Of a DNA stretch of 64,000 bases, positions 34,365-45,879 are shown piece after piece. A program made the position numbers and the translations under genes. The DNA lies in NCBI GenBank assembly GCA_027924585.1, contig BSBM01000370.1, positions 32,261,501-32,325,500 on the forward strand, written 5' to 3'. Each line of letters opens with the position of its first letter. The stretch's first letter is position 1. Under the pieces are notes generated by a model. The model searched no databases. It was not told the origin of the DNA and saw nothing but the letters and a program-made list of their open reading frames with translations. This DNA comes from Larix kaempferi (lineage: Eukaryota; Streptophyta; Pinopsida; Pinales; Pinaceae).

Positions 34365-37300
34365 GGATTCCAAAATCTTTTAGTTGTATTATTTTGCAAA
34401 GTGGACACGTGGATATGGTATTTCCATTATGCATGGATGGAATTTCTCTATTTCTCCGTATGTGGAGATGTACCATCATTTGGCATGGGCTTTAATATCC
34501 CTTTACCAACACAAATGTAAAGTGCAATCTAAGTCAATCTAAGTGAATCATTCTCTATGAAAATCCCATATAAATGAAATTCCTATTAAACAACAATCAC
34601 ACCAATTTTTGTTTCTATAGTATTCAAAGGATCTTGCTTTAAAAAAATAAAAATAAAAAAAGTGATTTGACTGCTTAAAAGAATGCTCATTCTCTAAATG
34701 AATCCCAAAACCTTGAAGTTCACCCCAAAATTAACATGTCATTCCAAAATTTACATTAAATACTTTTTTTCTTAAATTATGACAAAATTACTAACCCAAT
34801 TTCACCCATTCAAGCATTGTTTATCCTTGTACGAAGAAAAAAAATAACCTTTATTAAACCCACTCCATATCTATAAAGCGGAATTTGATCCATTTATTGT
34901 TATGGTTCCCTTTCATCATCAAATCGTGGCCAAATGTATGCAACAGCTTTCAAAAATCTGGAAAACAGGTGTAACCTCTTGTGAGCCTATTATGCTTTTA
35001 AGAATTGGAAAACATGTGTAGCCCCTTATGAGCATGTTATGATTCCTCTTGTTTTTTTTATATTCATGCATGGCTCATGGTGAGCCTGATGGTTTCACAT
35101 ATCGCTGTAAAGGTAAGATTGGACCCGGTGTGAGGATCATTTCGCCCATGAGGTTTGAAGTCTCTTGCTAGTGATTACAAAATAATAGTGATAACTAGCA
35201 TATCCCCAAAGCGGGGGAAATGAAACGTCGAGAAGAACTTCAATATGTTGTAAAATAAAAGAAAGTTGTGTGTACGTAGACAAGAGCTAATTTTTATAAC
35301 ATATGGCAAGTTTCTTGAGCAGTGATGTCTCGGTCAACAATTGCTTATGAGTTCGAACGATGATAGGCATATGAGGTCGAGTCACGTGGAAATGATGTAA
35401 CTGTGATTCTAGTCACCATATGATGGTAGGTCTTTGATTTTCCCTCTGCTTTGGAAGCATATTTGGATGTGTATTTCAAGACAACATATTTGGTGATGTA
35501 CATTTGCTCACCATGTTTGAAGTATGCTCAGATTATGGTTGTTTAGACAAGGGTCTATGCGTGTTGGGGGATATTTGTTTTCCATAAATGTACAGAATGA
35601 TGATTCATGTTGTACCTTCCAAGAGCATTTATATATGCATTCAAGTGTATTCCCTTTTTTGTGTAAGACATGAATTTTCATTGTACTTTGTATGTCTTTC
35701 CAATAATTTTATGTGTATGTTGTTCCAATAACTTCTACTATAGAATGTTCTTCCATCTCATTTTTAAAAGTTGATAGAAGTGTGTGTGTCATGGAAAACC
35801 TTGTGTATTATTAATGAATCAATACGAAGACAATGTTGAAATGAGTTTCATGTTATTTTCAAGTGATGTGTACACATAACAATAATATTAGTGTTGTGAT
35901 GCTGCATTATTCCAATTTTCAGTGTCGCCTTCATGTATCGACTACCCAAAATATTCTACAGAAACAACTATGTAGAGGACCATTCATACACGTCACTCTT
36001 TTAAGACTTGTAGTTAGAATGAAAAACATCCTTTGTTATGTTATGCCACATAGTTGTCTCGATGAAAACAAAATAAAAAGCAATTGGATGCATGGCTTGA
36101 GAGCCATGCAACAGGTCGTTCCCGCAACTCGATGCCATGTTGAATTATTCATGGAGAACTGTGCCCCCACTTTGCCGAGTATGCCTAGGATGTCCACATT
36201 CTCCACAACCTCTTGTCTATCTTCCTTTTGCAACCTGCATGTCATGCAGATTCGTTACTAAATGGATATTGGCAGCAGATGTGAATTACACCTGGTAAGT
36301 GGAGGAAGCTATAGGGAAAAGTCCCTCTTATGTTCTTATTCCTTCACCAGAACGCAATGCATATTTGTATTTATGAGCTTGGCTAATCTAGTATTTATGA
36401 GGAGGAGGAAAAGGATAAGGAACAAAGGATGCTCTAGCCGATTTGTTGGCAAATATAAAATATATAGCTAAAACCACATTACCAAGATGCAAAAAATTAC
36501 GGCACATGGCACCGCACCGTAGCAAAACAAAAGAAATCCACACGCTACCACTTGAGGCCATGGAGCAGCGGAAATGGTCCACAATCACCGATACGTGGAC
36601 ACCATGAAAACCCGTCCATAATATATCGGTAATTACCACATGCCTACCTTAACGCGTGGTTTTGGGCACACAGCTACACAATAGCAACAACACGTGCTCA
36701 TCATGCAAAAACATCTGCTCAAGCTAGCGTACCGTTGGGAAATGGAGGTGGTAGGGAAAGCAGACCGCTTGGTGAAACCATTTGTATCTGCACATTTTTC
36801 ACCCCTTAAACACTAAATCGGGGTCAACGATGCTTTGTCTCGATACAAAATATGGATCTCATGGGAGAATGCTAGTGCAGCTAGGACGTTCGTACTCAAA
36901 ATGGTTTGTTTTTGTTTTGTGTTTCGATTGTAAAGATGTTGTGAATTGTATTTGGTGTTAATTATGTTTTGGTGTAGATTTGACGTCTTGAATCTACTTT
37001 AGAGACTGGGTGGAAAGACGATTCCTAAGTGTTTGATCCAGGTAGAATTTTGTGACCGGATTTGCACAAAAGGGATGTTTCTTTTTTCCTTTGATTTTAT
37101 AAAAATCCAATGTTATTCCATGGAAACATTGAGATAGCATGTCACGTTACGCGGGCGACGAGAGGGGTGATGATACAGATGTTGATAGTCATGCATAACA
37201 TGAAAATGATTTTAATGGAGGGGGGCGTTTCATTTCTGTATGCCATGCCGCGACACTAGACAATTATTTTTACGAGAGGTGGCAAAGAGATGGAGGCTTC

Positions 37301-38390
37301 GTTCGAGAGTGCTTTTGGATTGTAGGTGGTCTCAAAGGCCTGTTTCAATGGTGTGAGAGGATTTGCGACGTGATTTCTCAGCGGCTAAAGATTAGATAAT
37401 ACATTATGCCATGAAGACTGTGGATTTTAGGAAGTTTGCGAATGTGGGAGATTATATCAGCAATGTGGTCAACAGTTTCAGCATCATAATCGTCATCCAT
37501 GATATTAATGCGACAACAATTTGGATTCAGAACCAGCCTGTGGGCTTTTATCTCATTGAAAACATGGGTAAATCGCGTATATGGGTGCAGTTCCATGGAG
37601 CTCTAGGGTGGTTCTCATGGACTTCTTATCTACTCTCATGGGACATTAACGGCCGTTGAGAGCGATGATTCCACTTTTTGGTAGAAACATAGTATCCAGG
37701 TATATCCTCGAACTTCACCAGAGTTGAGACCAATGTGATGGAATCGAAGGAGGATATGGTGAGGGGATTAAACTTCTGATTGCAGGTTATTCAAAGTAAA
37801 GACTTGCCTGAATTGCAGAGTGTACCGTTGCTGGATTCCACATTGTACCTGTGGTTGGTTTTTGAGCATTTTATTTGGGATTGCGATTTGCATTGCCTTC
37901 GTCAACCATGTCTCGCTTCCCAATGATATCTTTTTGGGATTTGTTCTCAATATAAAGATGTGTGTTGCTATTGGTTTACCTGGCTTCTTTGGCATCTTAG
38001 GCAGGCGATCCTTAATCCCCCATCTCTGTATCCATCTTTCAACACCAAATTTCTATCTCTGCTGAAAACCAACTTCGCATTGGTTGACACAGGCCTGTTC
38101 ATATTGGCAGGCATGTTCATATTGAGGTAGAAACTTGACCAGGTGAAGGAATGGAATGAGATGGCCCTAAGCCAAGGATGGGACTGTATCGACGTTTCTG
38201 TAATGTAAGGATGAAAATATTATTTTCTTGGGGCTGGACAGATCGTCTGATTTCTCCCCCAAGGAAGCACAAAGAGGATATTGGTGGTTTGACTATACTC
38301 TATTGCATTGCTTGTGTATCTGAATAATGGTAATAACAAAACATATATAAAACATATATTCTACAATCCCACAACAGGAAATGCTTCATG
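34365..38390. other. 4-kb stretch without recognisable gene
   Basis: Short ORFs occur on both strands (for example 35863-36261, 37411-37659), but none shows a domain I recognise and neighbouring frames are equally open. 37140-37660 has higher GC and could be an old coding remnant. GT-rich runs occur near 35770-35790. No LTR ends or tRNA signals were found. Confidence 0.35.
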
Positions 38391-38779
38391 TCATTTGCGA
38401 ATGAGAAAGGCTCCAAGCTTATCAATTCGATTGTGCATGTATTCCTGGCATTTGGCAGTGGCCATCTTTTCAATCCTCCAAAAGAAATCATTTGTTAAAA
38501 CATCCGAACCCAGCTGAGCCTTCACAAGGTTCTCAAATGTTTCCCTGTAAGTATTTGCTACCATCCTCCTGAACATTTCCTCATCGCCTTTTCTCACCTC
38601 TGAAATTGGATGCAGATGGAACCCACGGAACAACTTCACACTCCCCGCAATCTCGAAAGAGTTCTCCATCTTCACTATGCTTTCCAACTCCTCAACATTT
38701 GCGCAGAAGAGTGGCAAGTTGAACGAGTCCACTTTCTCCTTCTCAATAACGCCCTGAACCTCTTCAATCCACCAGATTC
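38391..38779 (-). CDS. SABATH-family methyltransferase, last exon
   Basis: The open segment, from a splice acceptor (ATGCAG at 38785-38780) to TGA at 38391-38393, reads VIEKEKVDSFNLPLF, then a GSFEI-like segment, then ANTYRETFENLV and LTNDFFWRIEKM. This is the C-terminal third of plant SABATH S-adenosylmethionine-dependent carboxyl methyltransferases (Methyltransf_7), where E-E-x-K-x-D-S-F-N-x-P binds around the substrate pocket. These enzymes methylate salicylate, jasmonate, IAA and related acids. The exon is open without stops. The upstream exons are not visible within the next 3 kb, and an LTR element stands 8 bp before the exon, so the gene is probably truncated or pseudogenised; alternatively the exons lie further away. 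The GTG at 38730-38732 is not a start but an internal Val codon. Confidence 0.75.
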
Positions 38780-38787
38780 CTGCATGT

Positions 38788-39449
38788 TGTTAGGATATTC
38801 CTATACTCCATCCTAGTCCCACCAATATTTTGATCATTTACATTTTCAGTCATGCATGCACTTTTAGGGTTTGCATGCATCCCAGTCACCAATCCAGCAC
38901 CTAGCCCTTAGTTAGCCAGCCCCCAGGAGCTTCTCACTATTCAGTTTTAGCCCTCCAATTGCTTAATGCGCCCTTCTTCCTTGATTTTAGGAAGCAACTC
39001 GCCCTTCTTCACCTACCAGTCCAGTTGTCTTCACTTTATACTCAGTTACACCTACCAGAGTTGGTTTGACTGATGGTTGACAGTTACTTGAGCATTGATG
39101 ACTCCACTGATGATGATGAAGACTTCCAGTTGTGCTCCGATGATCATGAGGACACCTAGTTGTGCTCCGATGAAACTCTATTGATCTTATGATCACTTTG
39201 AGAGGCTAATTCGAATTGCCACCTTAGGCATTCGAATCCTCTCTACCATTGTACTATTTATTTGTCCATACTGTGATTAATTAATTAGTGTGTGTGACGT
39301 ATTATTACTTCTATCTGAGTTCTACAATACCATATTATTCTGTTGCTCATTATACTGTATTGTTCACTCTTCTTCTATTTTCCTGCTTAATCATAATTAC
39401 TCTTGTGAGGTACACATCATCTCTTAGATTTGTTGTGAGGATTTTCACA
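38788..39449 (+). repeat. Left LTR of element D
   Basis: 662 bp, from TGTTAGGATATTCC to TTTTCACA. It carries a 255-bp segment absent from the right LTR (39097-39351, bordered by CATT on each side). Confidence 0.92.
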
Positions 39450-39461
39450 TGGTATCAGAGC
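39450..39461 (+). other. Primer-binding site of element D
   Basis: TGGTATCAGAGC directly follows the LTR end at 39449. It is the standard initiator-Met-tRNA-complementary site in plant LTR elements. Confidence 0.92.
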
Positions 39462-39601
39462 ATGTTGAGAGTATTGTTTATCTCCATTCTTGAGAGTTTT
39501 TTGCAGGTTATTACCAAGATTTCGAGTGCAGCAGTTGCAGCAGTTTCTGCATCTTTGCAGCAGTATTCTCTATTGTTTTTTGCAGGTCTTCTATAGCTTC
39601 A

Positions 39602-40729
39602 ATGTATCCAGAATTAGAAGAAATCACTCCTCTTTCTCTATTCAACTATGATGAATGGAAACAAAAAATAATATCATATTTGAAGAGCCATGATCTCTTT
39701 GATTGTTATTTTGAAAGAGAGTTCGAATCCTCTGAAGAGAAGATTGACTGGTTGAATAAAGGTGACATGCACATTGGAAGAATGAAGCTTACTATGCCGG
39801 ATTACATATTGTTCCCAATCATTATTTATATTGAAACTCCACAAGAGCTACGGGCCCATCTAGATGAAAGATTCGGCAAACAGAATGAAGGTTTTGGTCC
39901 AAACCCCTTCAAAAGCAAACAAAGTGATGCATTCGCTCCCCTTGATGGTCTCTCAGATCATGAACCAGTATCATCTCATATTGAAGTTGTTGACAAAGAA
40001 CTTGCAGATTCTCCACTCATGCTCAAACTTTCTTCTCTTTCTGTGCCAGCTCACACTCTAGATATTGCAGAAGGTCCTAAATCCTCTCTTGCACCAGAGT
40101 CGGTTGGTTTGCATCATGATCACATGATTATTTCAGAGGTCAAAACAGCTATTGAAGGTAATGCATTCACTCCTCTCCAGCTATCTCCTCTTTTATACTA
40201 CTATATGATCATAAATTCATGCTTTCAGAAGGTCATTGAAGAATATGGCCTTTGCCATTCGCTTGGGATAAATTCTCATGCAATTACTGGTTTTGATCTC
40301 ACCTCTCATGGTTCAAAGGAGATCTCAAGAAACCATGATTCAAGTCTTGTATCTAATTTGGGTTCTAAGCAATTACTACTTAGGAAAATTTCTCATGCAT
40401 ATGATAGTTTTGATCTCACCCCTGTTGGTTCAAAGGAGATCTCAAGAAACTGTTTTTTAAGTCTTAAATATGATTTTGATTTCAAGCAAACATGTAATAG
40501 TTCTTTTTGGCATAATCTCACCCATGGTGGTTCGAAGGAGAAGACAAAAGACTATATGCACATTCAAAAATTTGATCCTACCTCAGCTGATTCAAATCAC
40601 AGGTTCAAGGATCATTCTCATACTGTTGGATTTGTTCTCATCACATTCGAACTGAAGAGCAAGTACAAACGCATGATTTTTGAGCATGATCCACTTCTAC
40701 CCAAGAAGAAGATACCTCCATACATATGA
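39602..40729 (+). CDS. Gag-like protein of element D (375 aa), intact ORF
   Basis: The ATG at 39602 is the first in the frame after the primer site and the ORF runs without interruption to 40729. The N-terminal 95 residues, with LSLFNYDEWKQKIISYLKSH and the DLFDCYFE run, resemble the N-terminus of plant Ty1/copia gag (DUF4219/UBN2: F-x-G-x-N-Y-x-x-W-x-x-x-M). No zinc knuckle is seen. The C-terminal half contains imperfect repeats starting near residues 231, 270 and 304 (FDLTSHGSKEISRN, FDLTPVGSKEISRN, HNLTHGGSKEKTKD). The unknown C-terminal half replaces what would be protease-pol in an autonomous element. The intact frame despite decayed LTRs is unusual. The protein would presumably package the element RNA with help from an autonomous relative; this is inference. 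Confidence 0.7.
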   Translation: MYPELEEITPLSLFNYDEWKQKIISYLKSHDLFDCYFEREFESSEEKIDWLNKGDMHIGRMKLTMPDYILFPIIIYIETPQELRAHLDERFGKQNEGFGPNPFKSKQSDAFAPLDGLSDHEPVSSHIEVVDKELADSPLMLKLSSLSVPAHTLDIAEGPKSSLAPESVGLHHDHMIISEVKTAIEGNAFTPLQLSPLLYYYMIINSCFQKVIEEYGLCHSLGINSHAITGFDLTSHGSKEISRNHDSSLVSNLGSKQLLLRKISHAYDSFDLTPVGSKEISRNCFLSLKYDFDFKQTCNSSFWHNLTHGGSKEKTKDYMHIQKFDPTSADSNHRFKDHSHTVGFVLITFELKSKYKRMIFEHDPLLPKKKIPPYI

Positions 40730-40915
40730 CCAAGCATCACATCTGCTTGAGTTTGGAGCATTTATTTTTTGTGTGTGCCTTACAATCTGTTTTTGAGGAG
40801 GGGGTATGTTTCCCATGAAATTTTCCCACTTTCTTGGTTTATTGACTGTTATTATTCATTGTATTGGGTGACCTTTGGTCTTATTTACCAGGGCCCAGGA
40901 TGCATTAAGGGGGGG

Positions 40916-41401
40916 TGTTAGGATATTCCTATACTCCATCCTAGTCCCACCAGTATTTTGATCATTTACATTTTCAGTCATGCATGCACTTTTAGGGTTT
41001 GCATGCATTCTAGGGTTTGCATGCATTTTGCATGCATCCTAGTCATCAATCCAGCACCTAGCCCTTAGTTAGCCAGCCCCCAGGAGCTTCTCACTATTCA
41101 GTTTTAGCCCTCCAGTTGCTTAATGCGCCCTTCTTCCTTGATTTTAGGAAGCAACTCGCCCTTCTTCACCTACCAGTCCAGTTGTCTTCAGTTTACACGT
41201 AGTTACACTCAGTTATAGTTAGTTACACTCAGTTACACTCAGTTACACTCAGTTACACCTATCGGAGTTAGTTTGACTGATGGTTGACAGTTACTTGAGC
41301 ATTATACTGTATTGTTCACTCTTCTTCTATTTTCCTGCTTAATCATAATTACTCTTGTGAGGTACACATCATCTCTTAGATCTACTGTGAGGATTTTCAC
41401 A
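40916..41401 (+). repeat. Right LTR of element D, with internal expansions
   Basis: 486 bp with the same ends as the left LTR. It has lost the 255-bp segment but gained two short expansions: repeated GCATGCAT units (about 40981-41040) and a 10-bp AGTTACACTC array at 41201-41258. Confidence 0.92.
41201..41258 (+). repeat. 10-bp minisatellite AGTTACACTC, about six units
   Basis: Units begin at 41201, 41211 (diverged), 41221, 41231, 41241 and 41251. The left LTR has a single equivalent unit, so the array expanded after insertion. Confidence 0.9.
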
Positions 41402-41406
41402 CATGT

Positions 41407-42574
41407 AACCATAGTAACATTGACAATTCATTGGATTCAATAGAGAAAAATAGAAATAATATATAAAATAGATTACCTTATTGATAAGCTCTTGAAATGT
41501 AGACAAGATAATTTTATGTGTTTAAAAGCAAGTCTCCCTAATTTATGGTAGGGATAGTAGTCAATGAAATTGAAAGGAAAAAGGAAAACTATGTTAACAT
41601 TGCTCATAGAAATATTTATTTTTGCAATAATATTTATTTGTTAACATTAGCTGAGAAATCTTTTTCTCATTCTTAAGTTGTAGTGTTTGTAATAATAATT
41701 GAACTATGTTTTGGCAGACCAGACGGTAGTTTAATTGTAGAGAAGATAGTCTATTGCCAACGGAAAGTATTTTCCATTCAGGGAACGGAATTGAATGCCG
41801 AATTCGCCTCCAAGAATCGCCTGGAGTGATGTATGCATTTTGCTTAAGTTGTTTCAATAACATATATCTTTATATGTATTCTCTATTCTCTGTATAAATA
41901 CAGTGTCTTTGTATAAAGTTTACCAACCCGGAGCACTTACATGAAGCATAGGAAATCAGTGATTATAGGCATAGTCATTATAGGATTGTAGCAATATGTA
42001 AGTAGAAAATGAAGGGCATATACATAAAGGATAAGGTGTCTCCAATACACAGTTTTCTCCTCCAATCATCATAGTTCCAAAAATGCATATATCCTTGAAT
42101 TCCTCTGATTTAGAAGCAATAGGGAGTCCAACATTCTGCTTCTTCTAGTACTGGAATCCATGAATGTGGTTGGTAAGTCCTTGTTAATTAGGGATGTGAT
42201 TTCCACTTGTAGTCGTAAAATTGTTTTTGGTACTTCAATTTTTGTATCCCTTTACTGATCTATCACTACTTCTATCACCATTCTACGCATCTATTCAACA
42301 TTCCTATCAATGCCCTCGATCCCTAGAAATAATATCTGCTTGCCCATGGCTTCTCACATTCTGACCAACAACGCTGCTAGATGAGCGATTTGCATTTCCT
42401 TTGCGTGAATTTGCCTTCTTCCCCAATTCGGCATTCAATGTTCGTCTATATGTAAATTGGTGTGTGTATTTGGTTATAATAGCTCGGTGTATTTGACATG
42501 GCTCTCTCTGCACACTACCCTGCTGGCGTGCACTATAATGATTTGAGCGTCTTCACATTTCCTTCCTGTAGGAG
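41407..42574. other. Stretch without recognisable gene
   Basis: AT-rich. 41680-41930 on the plus strand has features of LTR DNA (TGTAGTGTTTGTAATAATAA near 41680, TATAAATACAG at 41893), but no second copy or TSD was found. No earlier SABATH exon could be assigned; the possible donor at AATAAG/GTAATC (about 41477) would give a stop in the frame required by the last exon. Confidence 0.35.
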
Positions 42575-42578
42575 ACAA

Positions 42579-42790
42579 TGGACACGACAAAGAAAAATCT
42601 TTATCCATTCGTCCACCTCAGGCCAGATGGGAACCTGTTTATCAACTCTACCGCATATCTTCAAGGTTGATCTTCCAGGTATTCATCATGCTTCCTATTA
42701 AAGGAATATATTATTCTTACCACATAAATGCATGATCTTATGTTTCACCAACGACAGGCGAGTGTTCGATTCCTATTAATCCAGTCGTTC
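42579..42790 (+). pseudogene. Glyoxal-oxidase (GLOX)-like fragment
   Basis: In the plus strand KKNLYPFVHLRPDGNLFINS (42588 to about 42647) matches the conserved N-L-Y-P-F-V-H-L-x-P-D-G-N-L-F-I-F of plant aldehyde/glyoxal oxidases. About 80 bp later a second piece, FTNDRRVFDSY (about 42749-42781), fits the segment that normally follows at once (F-A-N-D-R-x-x-L-x-D-Y). The two are split by a short unrelated or intronic stretch, and a stop follows. Nothing of the remaining kelch-like or copper-binding parts is seen, so this is a fragment. Confidence 0.55.
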
Positions 42791-42853
42791 CCTTATATAA
42801 TGCTTCTGATATGGGTATTCTTTATCCTGCCGCTTCACAGTTTTGGAAATTTT

Positions 42854-43644
42854 CTAGCTAATACAAAGAAACAGTGTGGCAAATCCAGAAAGGATAAACA
42901 TGAATGTGGCTACAGCTGATGTGGTGCTATGAGAAGCACCGGACTTGCTCAAACTTGGTGAACCGATTGCTGGGATGGTTGGTGAACCTCCTCTTAAACC
43001 TGCTGAACCTGTTGGTGAGGGAGATGAGCCCGTTACAGGACCGACCGCAGGACTAGCTGTCAGGGGAGACAACGACGGTGAACTGCTGGGAGCAGTTGCA
43101 GTAGAGACCTTGATGTTCACCTTCTGCCCAGCGACGCAGTGGCCGATATATGCGCAGATGTAATAATGATGGTCGTTGGTGTTGAGAGTGATAGTCGTCG
43201 GGCATGTCTCGTATTTTTCCATGGGGTTAGTCGTCACGCACTTGTCGTAATCTGCGTTGCTCACTCGATAAACATTGTGTGTATTTGTAGTGAATTTGAA
43301 CACTGCGATCCACCACAAATCGTAATAATAATCATAAAAATGTCTCCATACACCTAGTGTTTAGTGATTTAGTGAAGGATCCATATTAGGTTATGAGGTT
43401 ATTTGGATAAAAATAAAAGAAACACCATTTAAAAGTTAAAACCGTCATAAAAGGCCAAGAATTGAGACTTACCGAGCTTATCACCGAGCGTGAAGGTTGT
43501 GGCCTTGACCCAGTCGCTGTAGAGCTTGGCATTACTGGAAGGAATGGTCCATCCTGAGCTTCTGTCGACGTCATAGGTCGTTGCAGCCACATAGTGGAGA
43601 ATGACAAGGGAGAGGCATGCCCCAAAAGTTACAAGACCTTGCAT
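42854..43644 (-). CDS. Phytocyanin (stellacyanin/early-nodulin-like), two exons, complete
   Basis: Exon 1 runs from 43644 to 43473 and exon 2 from 43302 to 42854, giving 206 residues. The donor is CTCG/GTAAGTC, the acceptor GATCGCAG/TGTTC, and the join restores GDKL-VFKF in frame (phase 1). Residues 1 to about 20 are a signal peptide (TFGACLSLVILHYVAA). The plastocyanin-like domain, about 21-123, has copper ligands His66 (TNTHNV), Cys107 (YICAY), His112 (GHC) and Gln117 (AGQK), with the Cys79-Cys113 pair for the disulfide. Gln rather than Met at the fourth position is stellacyanin-like. Then come a Pro/Ser-rich stretch (about 124-180) and a hydrophobic tail after TTSAV, typical of a GPI-anchor signal. 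The protein is therefore expected at the outer plasma membrane or wall. The start is the Met-Gln-Gly after an upstream in-frame segment that lacks signal-peptide character. No stops or shifts are present. This is the only gene in the window with every expected part. Confidence 0.9.
43303..43472 (-). other. Phytocyanin intron (170 bp)
   Basis: Begins GTAAGTC and ends GATCGCAG on the minus strand. It is AT-rich between. It interrupts the codon for Val58 after its first base, a position usual for phytocyanin genes. Confidence 0.88.
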
Positions 43645-45852
43645 TTTTACAACAATCATGTCTGTGTCCCCAGGCCAACCCAACACCAAACACTAACACT
43701 TGCCACAACGTCCCGTTCTGACTCGTTGTCTGTCGGAGAGCCACGGCCTTGGACCCTGATTTCTTCGCATTCAAGAAGATCGGGTCGCTTATGACTCAGC
43801 TTGTCAGCGTGTCAGGCTTGGCTAATTTGATTCACATGGGACGGCTCCTCATTCGCCGTCAACAGACGACGAAGGCTAGAGAGGAGTCGACCCCTTAAAA
43901 TATGCCTTCAGCATAAATATTACTTTTTCTCTATTATATGAATTATAAAGGCATAACTTGTCTATCAAAATAAGAAATGGACTAATAGGATTTTTGGATT
44001 CTAAAAGGATTGATGGCACAACTCTATTGTTTTGTCTTCAATTTTTGGAATTCAAGTATGAATGCTTGCCTCATCTAAGTTACCTCATCAAATGTTCTAA
44101 TGGTGTTGGCACAAAACTGTAAACCACCGCAGGTAAGCATGTAAGTGAGAAATTTGATGGAAAAGCGATTCTTTATTTCGAATCATAAGCTAATAGTTTT
44201 TTATTATGATCATTTCTTTCATCTAGTAATTCAATCCCTGAAGGCATGTTATGGTAAGGGAAAGATAGATCCATTGGTTGCATCGTCTCCCATTATTCTC
44301 ATCATTTTGCACGTGTTGGAGGAAGGATGGCATTTGTGCAGCACCATCTATGTGATATTCCATGGAATAAGGTGGGAAAGAAATTATAACTCTTGTTGAG
44401 TCTCAATAAAAAAACTAGATAATAGTAAACCATGAGGTGATACCATGCAGTAATTCAAAACCATAATAGCACACAAGGGAACGCACAAGTGATAATGTAG
44501 AGGTGAATACCAATAGCACAATACAATTCTGCAATATATACAATAACAAACCCTTAATCCTATTGTATAACATTTTTTTCTTTTTCTCTACTAATCATCA
44601 TGGGAGTTCGAATTATGCATATCTTCTAAAAGCCTACAAAGACGAGCTTTTTTGTTATGATGTAATCTCTTTGTGCATTCACGCTGCTTTCTCTAGCATT
44701 AGTCACAGGAGCACCAGGAATTATACATGGATTAGAATATTCATGAATGCAAATTTAGTTATGATGTATTTAACGACGTCAGTTTGGGGATTGCCTGTGC
44801 ATACAAGTACATAGAGAAAGTATGGAAGAAGAAGCAATAAGATGTGACAAGATTTTTGTAAAGCGTTAGGTGTTGGGAATAAAGGCAGCTCCCCGGCATT
44901 GCGGCATTGTCAGGACCGCTCTCCCAACTCGTCCCAATAAGTTGCACACCGTTGGATACAATGCCAAGCAGGTAGGTTTCTCATATTCTTTCATATATGT
45001 AAATTATTTCCATGAGCAACTAGAACTAAATGCCAACATGTAAAGCTTACTTTGGGATTTGGCTACAATTGTTTATTCATTTATTACCTTTAGCTTATTG
45101 AATTGGAAAGGTATGAGTTACATAGTGGTATCGTTTTATTGACAACATTACTATTGCAAATGGTGATGCTCTACCTCTATACTAACAACATTATATTCTT
45201 GAAAATGAAATCTATGCACCTTTGGAAAAATGCAAGGGCATTTGTTAACCTAAAGGGCATAATGGCCCATTCGAACTATTCCCTAGAGACAGTGGATGCG
45301 ATTTTGTGGTGGTCTTATTCAACAACCTTGATCTAATAGTAATTTGATTTACAATAAAATTTATAAAAAATAAAATAAAATAATAATAATAATAATAATA
45401 AATAAATAAATAAAATTTGGACCATGCCCCCTATGAAATGTCATTTTTCCATTAGCATCGGATAGGGCAACAGTATAGTAATATGATTCAAAGGTTTGTA
45501 GTTAATAACAAATTGGGGTTTATCACTGACGTGACCATAATGATTATTTACCAAAAATCATACACAAAGCATAATTAGAATCACTTGGTTAGATTAGCTA
45601 TTTGATTGAGTAGTTCTTGGATTTGTCATTTGGTTTCATCTTGATTGGCGTGATTGATGAATACCTAGCTTGTTTGGCGTGATTTATCGACTGGTGGCTT
45701 TGTGATTGGGGTTTTGATCCTAGGGCTTGGTGTCTGCTCTAATCACACTACTCATGAAATTGCTCATGAAATCTATGTGGTTGTATTCTTGAGAAACCAT
45801 TCTCGTAATTTCTGTCTCCTAAGATCGCAATTTGGTGTTAAGGATAGTTTGA
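43645..45852. other. Stretch without recognisable gene
   Basis: The first 300 bp presumably holds the phytocyanin promoter; a weak minus-strand TATTTTAAG at about 43896-43905 is the only candidate box. The ORF at 44503-44814 shows no domain I recognise. An AATAA/AAT microsatellite occupies 45366-45415. Confidence 0.4.
45366..45415 (+). repeat. AAT/AAATA microsatellite
   Basis: AATAAAATAAT(AAT)n followed by (AAAT)n units over about 50 bp. Confidence 0.9.
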
Positions 45853-45879
45853 GAGCTTCGTAAATCATCTAAGGCTGGC

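Larger units (their letters stand above)
38788..41401 (+). mobile_element. Gag-only LTR retrotransposon D, TSD CATGT
   Basis: LTRs lie at 38788-39449 (662 bp) and 40916-41401 (486 bp), both starting TGTTAGGATATTCC and ending GGATTTTCACA. Exact 5-bp TSDs CATGT are at 38783-38787 and 41402-41406. The primer site TGGTATCAGAGC (initiator-Met-tRNA type) follows the left LTR at 39450-39461. A purine tract TTAAGGGGGGG ends just before the right LTR. The internal region holds a single ORF and no pol genes. It sits in the intron of the SABATH fragment, in opposite orientation to it. Confidence 0.95.

Noticed and set aside
41471-41500. Possible penultimate SABATH exon ending AATAAG/GTAATC
   Set aside because: The last exon needs a phase that would put TAA in the preceding frame, and the text does not match the family.
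44503-44814. 103-codon ORF considered as a resistance-gene TIR fragment
   Set aside because: The expected TIR motifs are absent; the similarity was only in general hydrophobic pattern.
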